A stretch of 6,401 bases of DNA, from NCBI GenBank assembly GCA_017649745.1, contig JAGCGE010000029.1, positions 1 to 6,401 of the forward strand. Reading direction: 5' to 3'. Under the pieces are notes generated by a model, which saw only the letters and a program-made list of their open reading frames with translations, searched no databases and had not been told where the DNA came from. The stretch comes from Clostridiales bacterium (GTDB taxonomy: Bacteria > Bacillota_A > Clostridia > Saccharofermentanales > Saccharofermentanaceae). A program made the translations under genes and the position numbers. Below are positions 1 through 5,211 of this stretch, piece after piece. Each line of letters begins with the position of its first letter. Position 1 is the stretch's first letter.

Positions 1-5
1 CCACC

Positions 6-818
6 GTGAATAAAGTGTTTGTCATTATCGGTGAGGTCTTAGGAATCATCGGCCTTCTGCTTGCAGTAAGGGTCTTCTGCGCTTTGACTTCAGGCAAGCG
101 CGTCTATACGGAGAAGGTCAATGCGACCTGCATCGGCTACGCAAGATATGTCGAGTATGATAATGACGAGCCAGGAAGAGTGGGCCGCCACGTTCAATCA
201 ACGGGGAGCATGCATCCGTTCGTATCACCTGTTTTCGAATATAACTATGAAGGTGAGGACTACATAAGTGTCTATGATGATTTCAGAAGAGGCGCTGATT
301 CTGATGTCCTCATGGGACCGACGGTCATAAACATCTCTCCGAAAAATCCGGAGGGTGTCTATAACTCAAAGCCTGCAGATGTAGGCATTCAGATCGTCTG
401 CGCGATAATGATGCTCGTATTCTCCGGTATTATGATCCTCATGGTAACAAGCGGCTATACATCTAATTTCAAGGAGACCGGAGACGGTTCCTATGTCATC
501 ACGAGTACAAGTGAGACCTCTTCGAAAAATATCCTCCGCGACGAGATGATCAAATACGACGGTGACTGGTATATCGAGAAAGTTACGATAACCTCTATCG
601 AGAGGCTTTCTAACGGTGATATATACACCTTTTACGAGGATGGATTCAGTCTGAGTAAAGATAACGAGACAGGTATCTATAATGAAGGTCAGGAACTGTA
701 TGCTCTGTACTATATCGATGAGAAAGCTCTGGATGACGGACAATACTATAAAGTCGTTATAACGCTCGTTGATCCTGAGGAATATGACTATCAGGGAAGT
801 CACGGTGCTTGGGAGTGA
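6..818 (+). CDS. DUF3592-like two-helix membrane protein (start uncertain)
   Basis: Function unknown. The 270-residue product has a hydrophobic helix at about residues 4-27, a soluble stretch at 30-125, a second helix at about 128-148, and an acidic, Tyr-rich tail of about 120 residues. The first half resembles DUF3592 membrane proteins: a beta-rich segment between two helices that ends in a motif close to YxPxNP, here ISPKNPEGVY at residues 110-119. The tail (about 150-270) is not part of the usual short DUF3592 protein and I do not recognise it; it ends on TGA at 816-818. The GTG at 6 is the first possible start seen, but only five bases precede it, the frame is open to the window edge and no ribosome binding site can be checked, so the gene may begin upstream. 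No clear terminator follows. I am fairly sure it is a real gene because of the long open frame and membrane pattern, and unsure of the family. Confidence 0.75.
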   Translation: MNKVFVIIGEVLGIIGLLLAVRVFCALTSGKRVYTEKVNATCIGYARYVEYDNDEPGRVGRHVQSTGSMHPFVSPVFEYNYEGEDYISVYDDFRRGADSDVLMGPTVINISPKNPEGVYNSKPADVGIQIVCAIMMLVFSGIMILMVTSGYTSNFKETGDGSYVITSTSETSSKNILRDEMIKYDGDWYIEKVTITSIERLSNGDIYTFYEDGFSLSKDNETGIYNEGQELYALYYIDEKALDDGQYYKVVITLVDPEEYDYQGSHGAWE

Positions 819-854
819 TACCCACTAGATTATAGTCCCTTTACGGAAGAAAAG

Positions 855-874
855 TGCACAAAAATGTTTGTGCA
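855..874. repeat. Perfect 8-bp inverted repeat upstream of the CIRCE promoter
   Basis: TGCACAAA (855-862) and TTTGTGCA (867-874) are exact inverted copies separated by AATG. The centre lies about 64 bases upstream of the predicted start of transcription near 929. No T-run follows on the + strand, so it does not look like a terminator for the upstream gene. It could be the operator of a second regulator acting with HrcA. On the minus strand the bases after it are T-rich, but no minus-strand gene ends here. The repeat is seen directly; its role is inferred. Confidence 0.5.
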
Positions 875-880
875 ACCTGA

Positions 881-907
881 TTAGCACTCTCGCGTTGACA
901 GTGCTAA
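881..907 (+). promoter_or_regulatory. CIRCE operator (HrcA binding site)
   Basis: The arms TTAGCACTC (881-889) and CAGTGCTAA (899-907) flank a 9-base spacer. This matches the CIRCE consensus TTAGCACTC-N9-GAGTGCTAA at 17 of 18 arm positions, with the exact spacer. CIRCE is the site of the heat-shock repressor HrcA and usually controls groESL and dnaK operons; here it precedes an hsp20 gene. The only mismatch, C for G at 899, lies inside the -35 hexamer of the overlapping promoter. Confidence 0.95.
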
Positions 908-922
908 TTGCAGGACTATAAT
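895..922 (+). promoter_or_regulatory. Sigma-A promoter of the hsp20 gene
   Basis: A perfect TTGACA (895-900) and a perfect TATAAT (917-922) are separated by 16 bases. Transcription would begin near A929, giving a leader of about 75 bases before the ATG at 1004. The -35 box lies within the CIRCE spacer and right arm, so bound HrcA would directly block RNA polymerase. With both boxes perfect, the promoter should be strong once HrcA is released. Confidence 0.9.
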
Positions 923-957
923 GAAGCCATAACAAAGGAACGAAGATCAGATATAAG

Positions 958-1003
958 ACCTCCGCCCCAATGCTAAATCAACTTATGATTGGAGGAATGA
1001 TTT
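958..1003 (+). promoter_or_regulatory. hsp20 leader with ribosome binding site and possible anti-SD
   Basis: GGAGG at 991-995 lies 8 bases before the ATG at 1004 and fixes the start. Upstream, CCTCC at 959-963 is an exact complement of this GGAGG, and the pairing extends by one G-U pair (G964 with T990), leaving a loop of about 25 bases. The leader could therefore fold so as to hide the ribosome binding site and melt with heat. The bases are seen; thermosensor function is an inference and was not tested by folding. Confidence 0.4.
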
Positions 1004-1450
1004 ATGTTGATGCCTAGCATTTTTGGAGAGATTTTATTTGATGATTGGATGTTCGGATTTCCGACAAGAGAGTTCGACAACATCGACCGTAAGCTTTACG
1101 GCAAGAACGCCAAGCACGTCATGCAGACTGATGTCCGCGAGACAGACGACAGCTATGAGCTCGAGATAGACCTTCCGGGATTTAAGAAAGATCAGATCGA
1201 CTGTAAGCTCGAGAACGGTTACATGACCATCAGTGCTTCTAAGGGGCACGATGAAGAGAAGAAAGACAAGAAGGGCAAGATCATCAGGAGTGAACGCTAC
1301 TCAGGCTCTATGCAGAGGAGCTTCTACGTTGGTGATCAGATTAAGACCGAAGACATTCAGGCCAAGTTCGAGGACGGCGTCTTGAGGCTCACGATACCTC
1401 GTCAGGCACCGGCACTACCGGGTTCAGGTCACATAGCTATTGCAGGATAA
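1004..1450 (+). CDS. hsp20: Hsp20/alpha-crystallin small heat-shock protein
   Basis: An ATP-independent cytoplasmic chaperone that binds unfolding proteins and keeps them ready for refolding by DnaK/ClpB-type machines (known for the family). The 148-residue length is normal. The N-terminal arm begins MLMPSIFGE and is rich in Phe and acidic residues, as in clostridial members. The alpha-crystallin domain spans about 40-134 and starts in the segment MQTDVRETDDSYELEIDLPG. It includes a charged Lys/Glu loop at about 80-98 and the signature GVLRLTIPR at 125-133. The C-terminal tail carries an I-x-I motif (IAI, 144-146) used for oligomer assembly. The start at 1004 is set by GGAGG 8 bases upstream; an ATG at 1010 would be poorer. 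The gene is monocistronic, between its own CIRCE-controlled promoter and a strong hairpin terminator, so control by HrcA is very likely. Confidence 0.96.
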   Translation: MLMPSIFGEILFDDWMFGFPTREFDNIDRKLYGKNAKHVMQTDVRETDDSYELEIDLPGFKKDQIDCKLENGYMTISASKGHDEEKKDKKGKIIRSERYSGSMQRSFYVGDQIKTEDIQAKFEDGVLRLTIPRQAPALPGSGHIAIAG

Positions 1451-1480
1451 TTACTTACTCCGTTTCCATAAAGTCCGCAA

Positions 1481-1521
1481 GGAGGGCTGTTCCGCATTAC
1501 GCGGAGCAGCCCTCTGTTTAT
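1481..1521 (+). terminator. Rho-independent terminator after hsp20
   Basis: Bases 1482-1495 pair with 1501-1514 in a 14-bp, GC-rich stem with one G-U pair and the 5-base loop ATTAC. It is followed by the moderately T-rich TCTGTTTATT. It lies about 30 bases after the hsp20 stop and separates that gene from the toxin-antitoxin unit. Confidence 0.88.
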
Positions 1522-1537
1522 TGCTGTCAAAATTATT

Positions 1538-1559
1538 CGTAAAATATTGCGTAAAATAT
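1538..1559 (+). repeat. 10-bp tandem direct repeat in the toxin-antitoxin promoter
   Basis: CGTAAAATAT occurs exactly twice (1538-1547 and 1550-1559), separated by TG, giving a 12-base period. The second copy and the junction cover the predicted -35 box. Phd-type antitoxins usually repress their own promoter, so this is a candidate operator, although known Phd/YefM sites are more often palindromes. The repeat is seen directly; the operator role is inferred. Confidence 0.5.
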
Positions 1560-1575
1560 ATCGCGCTAATATAAT
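1547..1575 (+). promoter_or_regulatory. Promoter of the toxin-antitoxin operon
   Basis: A perfect TATAAT (1570-1575) is preceded at 17 bases by TTGCGT (1547-1552), which matches the -35 consensus at its first three positions. The start of transcription would be near 1582, with a short leader of about 23 bases before the ATG at 1605. The weak -35 overlaps the direct repeat, which fits a promoter under autoregulation. Confidence 0.6.
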
Positions 1576-1604
1576 AAAAGAAAAACATAAAGGAAGTGAG
1601 CACT

Positions 1605-1868
1605 ATGGCAAATATAAGTCCGGTTTCAGATCTTCGTAATTACAATACCGTTTTGGATAAAGTATCAGTGGGATCCCCTGTTTACCTGACTGTGAACGGG
1701 AGAGGTCGATATACCATCAGAGATATAAAGGAAGATGAGGACTTCGAGAAGACAAAAGCCATGCTCCGCCTAATGTGCGAATTAAATGCAGGTCGTCATT
1801 CCGGAGAAGAGAAGGGATATGTATCGATAGATGACGTTCGTGAACATTTTAGGAGCAAAGAGCAATGA
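1605..1868 (+). CDS. Phd/YefM-family antitoxin
   Basis: The antitoxin of a type II pair: it should bind and neutralise the downstream toxin through its C-terminal half and repress the operon through its N-terminal half (known for the family). The 87-residue product begins MANISPVSDLRNYNTVLDKV, followed by the typical GSPVYLTVNGRGRYTIRDI beta-strand region and a helical, charged C-terminus (about residues 45-87) that would wrap the toxin. I chose the ATG at 1605, not the in-frame GTG at 1596. The GTG is part of the sequence AAGGAAGTGAG (1590-1600), which is almost a complete Shine-Dalgarno sequence, and the family consensus begins at the ATG. Its stop TGA overlaps the toxin's ATG by 4 bases, so the two are translationally coupled. 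Confidence 0.92.
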   Translation: MANISPVSDLRNYNTVLDKVSVGSPVYLTVNGRGRYTIRDIKEDEDFEKTKAMLRLMCELNAGRHSGEEKGYVSIDDVREHFRSKEQ

Positions 1869-2188
1869 AATATATGATCAAGTTCTCTAAGTATGCTCTT
1901 CTTGATCTCGATCATGTATGGGACGATGTCTTAGCTGTTTCAGGCAATTCTGCTATTGCGTATAAATATATAGATGATCTGTTATCACAAATAGAAAAGA
2001 AAAAAGATTTCCCCATGTCAGGTTCTCCTCTGTATTACGAGGATATGTTCACGGGTTACCATTATTTTGCTTTTAAAGCCTATTTGGTCTTTTATCGTAT
2101 TGATAGCGAGACTATGCTGATAGACAGAGTATTGTGTAGCAGAAGTGATTACTTGAGAGTCCTTGGCTTTGGCGAAGATAAGGAATAG
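1865..2188 (+). CDS. RelE/ParE-family toxin
   Basis: The toxin of the pair, 107 residues, the usual size for the RelE/ParE fold. It starts with the typical strand and helix (MKYMIKFSKYALLDLDHVWD) and has a second helix carrying the pattern AxxYIDDLLxQI. Then comes the FPxSGxPL turn (FPMSGSPL), the strands YHYFAFKAYLVFYRI (Y77, R78) and a C-terminal IDRVLCSRSDYLRVLGF (R88, R93, Y96). RelE members cut mRNA in the ribosome and ParE members poison gyrase. The sequence does not decide between them, though the Arg/Tyr-rich C-terminal strand and the Phd partner fit an mRNA interferase. AGGAG at 1851-1855, inside the antitoxin gene, lies 9 bases before the ATG. An alternative ATG at 1874 is less likely. 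The frame is intact and looks functional. Confidence 0.9.
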   Translation: MKYMIKFSKYALLDLDHVWDDVLAVSGNSAIAYKYIDDLLSQIEKKKDFPMSGSPLYYEDMFTGYHYFAFKAYLVFYRIDSETMLIDRVLCSRSDYLRVLGFGEDKE

Positions 2189-2211
2189 AAAGCGTCAGAT
2201 TGAAAGACAAA

Positions 2212-2239
2212 TTGAAAAAAGTAATTATATAGCTATAAT
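2212..2239 (+). promoter_or_regulatory. Promoter of the sugar phosphotransferase gene
   Basis: TTGAAA (2212-2217) and a perfect TATAAT (2234-2239) are separated by 16 bases. Transcription would start near 2246, leaving a leader of about 47 bases. The promoter lies in the 104-base gap after the toxin gene, which shows that the glycan genes form a separate unit. No convincing terminator for the toxin gene was seen in this gap. Confidence 0.7.
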
Positions 2240-2292
2240 GAATTCATGGGATTTATGCCCCAAACACTATCTAACGCATTATTGGAGTACGC

Positions 2293-3687
2293 ATGCAGAA
2301 AAGCGGCACTGTACGTTCTAAACATATAGATTTCATATTGCTTGACCTTCTTAGCATAGAGCTCGCTTTTGCGACCGCTATTGCTATTTGGTTTAAGCGT
2401 GTTTCATATAATCTCGAATTCTACTGGAAGATCGATCTTGCTATCGTAGCGATCTATGTAGTACTGATGCTCTTCGGAAGTTTTCACAGCAGCATCTTGA
2501 AAAGAGGCTTCCTTAAGGAGTTTTGGCAGACTCTCATCGCGAATGTGGAAGTGATCTTAGGTGTTATCGGTGTACTGTTCGTGTTTAAAGAGAGTGCTAC
2601 ATATTCCCGAATGGTCTTCGGTATGTTCTTTGTTCTGAGCAATATCTATATGTATACTTTCAGGTGTATCCGTAAAGCCGTGATCCAGAAGAATTTCAGG
2701 AACGGTAAGATCAATTCGAATGTCATAGTCGTTACTCATAAAGATACTGTTGATGATTTCCTTAACGCATTGATGGCTGATAACAACGGACTTTTGACTT
2801 TTGTTGGCGTTATCCTTCTTGACGAATGTGACGACAAGGAAGTCGGTCGTATACCTGTCATCAAGATGAAGGACAGTTTTGATTTCATTAAGGAGAACGC
2901 CGTTAACGAAGTATATATCCTTGCTCATGGTGACGAGAATGGTAAGCTTTCTGAGCAGTTCCTCAACATGGGTATAACTGTTCATATCGGTCTTAACATG
3001 GAAATGGCGAGCCTTCCTAACATCCAGATGGAGCAGAAGGGCCAGTATTCCGTGCTCACTGCAGCGATCAACAGAGGAACTTTCGGTGAACTCTTTATCA
3101 AGCGAGTTTTCGATATATTCATGTCGATCTTCGGTATCATGTTCACGGGTCTTTTATTCCTGATCTTTGCTCCTATCATCAAGATCCAGTCACCGGGTCC
3201 TGTATTTTTCGCGCAGAAGCGTGTAGGTAAGAACGGTAAGATCTTCAAGATGTACAAGTTCCGTTCCATGTATATGGACGCTGAAGAGCGCAAGAAGGAG
3301 CTTATGGCTCAGAATCAGATGAACGGTCTCATGTTCAAGATGGATAACGATCCTCGTATCTTCCCTATAGGTAAGTTTATCCGTAAGACAAGTATCGATG
3401 AGTTCCCTCAGTTCATCAACATCTTTAAGGGTGATATGTCCCTGGTCGGAACAAGACCTCCTACGCTAGATGAATATGAGCAGTATGATCCTCATCACTT
3501 GAGTCGTCTTGCTATAAAGCCGGGTCTTACAGGTATGTGGCAGGTATCAGGAAGGTCTGAGATCACTGATTTTGAAGAGATCGTCAGACTTGATAACGAA
3601 TACATAAGGAACTTTTCACTCGGACTTGATCTTAAGATCTTTGTTAAGACTTTTGTTGCTGTTTTGGCTCGTAAGGGTTCTAAGTAA
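2293..3687 (+). CDS. Polyprenyl-phosphate sugar phosphotransferase (WcaJ/WbaP-like)
   Basis: An integral membrane enzyme that transfers a sugar-1-phosphate from a UDP-sugar to undecaprenyl phosphate, the first step of exopolysaccharide or capsule repeat-unit synthesis. The 464-residue length is typical. Four hydrophobic helices are seen at about 13-34, 47-64, 82-102 and 107-128, then a cytoplasmic CoA-binding-like domain (about 140-240). A fifth membrane segment (273-297) begins the bacterial sugar transferase domain (about 268-462). Family motifs are intact: KRVFD (270-274), SPGPVFFAQKRVG, KFRSM (322-326), the catalytic Asp-Glu pair in SIDEFPQ (D369, E370), GTRPP (386-390), and KPGLTGMWQVSGR. 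TGGAG lies 5 bases before the ATG. The sugar cannot be read from the sequence; galactose or glucose is usual. The Wzz-type gene downstream supports the role. Confidence 0.95.
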   Translation: MQKSGTVRSKHIDFILLDLLSIELAFATAIAIWFKRVSYNLEFYWKIDLAIVAIYVVLMLFGSFHSSILKRGFLKEFWQTLIANVEVILGVIGVLFVFKESATYSRMVFGMFFVLSNIYMYTFRCIRKAVIQKNFRNGKINSNVIVVTHKDTVDDFLNALMADNNGLLTFVGVILLDECDDKEVGRIPVIKMKDSFDFIKENAVNEVYILAHGDENGKLSEQFLNMGITVHIGLNMEMASLPNIQMEQKGQYSVLTAAINRGTFGELFIKRVFDIFMSIFGIMFTGLLFLIFAPIIKIQSPGPVFFAQKRVGKNGKIFKMYKFRSMYMDAEERKKELMAQNQMNGLMFKMDNDPRIFPIGKFIRKTSIDEFPQFINIFKGDMSLVGTRPPTLDEYEQYDPHHLSRLAIKPGLTGMWQVSGRSEITDFEEIVRLDNEYIRNFSLGLDLKIFVKTFVAVLARKGSK

Positions 3688-3729
3688 TCTGAAATTGAGT
3701 GAATTTCGCTGATTTTTCAAAAGCGTATA

Positions 3730-3756
3730 TTAAAAATTTGCTCTCTATATTATAAT
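3730..3756 (+). promoter_or_regulatory. Possible promoter of the Wzz-like gene
   Basis: A perfect TATAAT at 3751-3756 is preceded by the weak TTAAAA (3730-3735) with a short 15-base spacer, in a very AT-rich 101-base gap. The -10 box is convincing and the -35 is not. The gene may also be read from the upstream sugar transferase promoter, since no strong terminator lies between them. Confidence 0.45.
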
Positions 3757-3788
3757 TATTTAGATTACAGATTGATCCTAGGAGATTT

Positions 3789-5132
3789 ATGACAATGTAC
3801 CAGGCCAAAGGGCGCGATTGTTTTTACTATATACTCAGACGTTGGAAGAGCATTATCGCATTAGCATTAATAGCAGCATTTCTTATGTGTGGACTTGATG
3901 TATTCAAGACACTGAGACGCTGGAATAACGATAAGAAGCAGTGTGAGAAAGATGCCATTGCATATGAAGAAGCATGGAACATCGCTCATGACAAAGAAGT
4001 AGCCTATGATGTAGATATAAAGAAGGATCAGGATGAGATCGATCTTATCGAAGATAACCCTATCTACTACTATGACAGAGATACGATCGGAAGTGCTTCG
4101 GTATTTCTCCAGTATGAGACAGTTCCGCTCGAAAACGGTGAAGCAAGACCATTCCCTGCAGGACTTATCAGTCTTTACACAAACGCATTAACAGATATTA
4201 CGGACTGGGATGCAGTAGGTAAGAAGGGCGGTCTTGAAGGTAAATATGCATTCTCGCTTTTCACTTTTACTGTAGATAACGCAGGTCATATCCTTTATCT
4301 TAAGATCTTTGGTGAAGATCAAGATAAGGCTGTAGCAATGCTTGATGAGATCCTTGTTCAGCTCGATGAATATTCAAAGACTCTCGATAAGGATACAAGA
4401 AGCGCTTATACAGTTTCTGAAGTTAATAAGCTTGGCAAGACAGGTAAGGATGATACATTTAATGCCATCCAGGATACACTTAAGAACAGAGCTCGTGACT
4501 TAAGAAATGACATCGTGAACTTGAATAATGTTAAGGGCGAGATCGAGTATCCTTCTGAACCTCCAACGATGCCATCTACATTTGATGTTATTAAGAGTTT
4601 TATCAAGTTCTTCGGATTTGGATTTGTTGCCGGTGCAGGAGCGTTGATCGCACTTTACTATATTCTGTTCTATCTTAACGGTAAGGTTAATTCTGAAGAT
4701 GAATTTGAGTTCTATACAGGAATCGGAGCTATGGCATATGATTCACGTAAGAAGGGCGGTATCGACAGACTTATCGCTAAGAAAGAGACAAGAGGACTTC
4801 TTTATGCTCAGGATGATGCAGTAATTAGAACACTTTCTAATATCAAGATGTCGAATCCTGAAGCAGTAAAGATCATGTTTACAGGCATTGATTCAGATAA
4901 GCAGGTCAATGCGATCAAGAAGAGCCTCGAGAAGGCTGCTAACCTTGGTCTTCAGTTTGGTCTTGAGAAGAATATCCTTTCCAATAAAGAAGCATATGAT
5001 CATCTTAAGTTTTATGATGCAGTAGTCTTGGTAGAGAAACTTGATAAAGTGAGCAGTACTGTTATCAAGAAGGAGATCGAACAGATTGAGATCGCAGGCA
5101 AGAAGGTTGTCGGTACTCTGGTGATCAGATAA
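3789..5132 (+). CDS. Wzz-type polysaccharide chain-length protein with degenerate BY-kinase-like tail
   Basis: Likely controls polymer length or export in the glycan pathway started by the upstream gene. The N-terminus is a short cytoplasmic piece, then helix 1 (about 21-38). A large extracytoplasmic, helical, charged region (about 40-265) follows, and the Pro-rich stretch PSEPPTMPS before helix 2 (about 272-296) is the hallmark of Wzz proteins. The cytoplasmic tail (about 297-447) follows the order of a BY-kinase. A D-A-V-I-R-T-L-S-N-I segment (343-352) matches the usual EAYRxLRxNI, VKIMFTGIDSDKQ (360-372) occupies the P-loop position without its Gly-Lys-Ser/Thr, and VVGTLVIR ends the chain like the VGVVLN strand. 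Walker A' and B and a Tyr cluster are absent, so no kinase activity is expected. Two starts are possible: the ATG at 3789 is 4 bases from AGGAG and the ATG at 3795 is 10 bases away, which is a better distance. Confidence 0.85.
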   Translation: MTMYQAKGRDCFYYILRRWKSIIALALIAAFLMCGLDVFKTLRRWNNDKKQCEKDAIAYEEAWNIAHDKEVAYDVDIKKDQDEIDLIEDNPIYYYDRDTIGSASVFLQYETVPLENGEARPFPAGLISLYTNALTDITDWDAVGKKGGLEGKYAFSLFTFTVDNAGHILYLKIFGEDQDKAVAMLDEILVQLDEYSKTLDKDTRSAYTVSEVNKLGKTGKDDTFNAIQDTLKNRARDLRNDIVNLNNVKGEIEYPSEPPTMPSTFDVIKSFIKFFGFGFVAGAGALIALYYILFYLNGKVNSEDEFEFYTGIGAMAYDSRKKGGIDRLIAKKETRGLLYAQDDAVIRTLSNIKMSNPEAVKIMFTGIDSDKQVNAIKKSLEKAANLGLQFGLEKNILSNKEAYDHLKFYDAVVLVEKLDKVSSTVIKKEIEQIEIAGKKVVGTLVIR

Positions 5133-5164
5133 TAATCTTCGATCTAGTTTTACAGCAAAGAAAG

Positions 5165-5195
5165 AGGGCTATCTCAATCGATTTGAGATAGCCCT
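5165..5195. terminator. Bidirectional terminator between convergent genes
   Basis: Bases 5165-5177 and 5183-5195 form a perfect 13-bp stem (GGGCTATCTCAA and its complement) around the 5-base loop TCGAT. On the + strand it is followed by TAGTGTTCTTATAT, and on the minus strand by TCTTTCTTTGC. It lies in the 79-base gap between the ends of the Wzz-like gene and the minus-strand surface protein gene and probably serves both. Confidence 0.88.
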
Positions 5196-5211
5196 TAGTG
5201 TTCTTATATAC

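Noticed and set aside
366..803. Open frame of 145 codons on the minus strand inside the first gene
   Set aside because: It lies wholly opposite a convincing + strand membrane protein gene, has no ribosome binding site or recognisable domain, and looks like a shadow frame.
1596..1604. GTG at 1596 as the antitoxin start
   Set aside because: It falls within the near-perfect Shine-Dalgarno sequence for the ATG at 1605, and the family consensus begins at that ATG.
2557..3293. Two minus-strand frames within the sugar transferase gene
   Set aside because: They oppose conserved motifs of a well-recognised family and have no features of their own.
3691..3717. GAAATT/AATTTC hairpin followed by five T as a terminator after the sugar transferase gene
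   Set aside because: The stem is only six AT-rich pairs and the T-run begins five bases after it, so termination would be weak at best.
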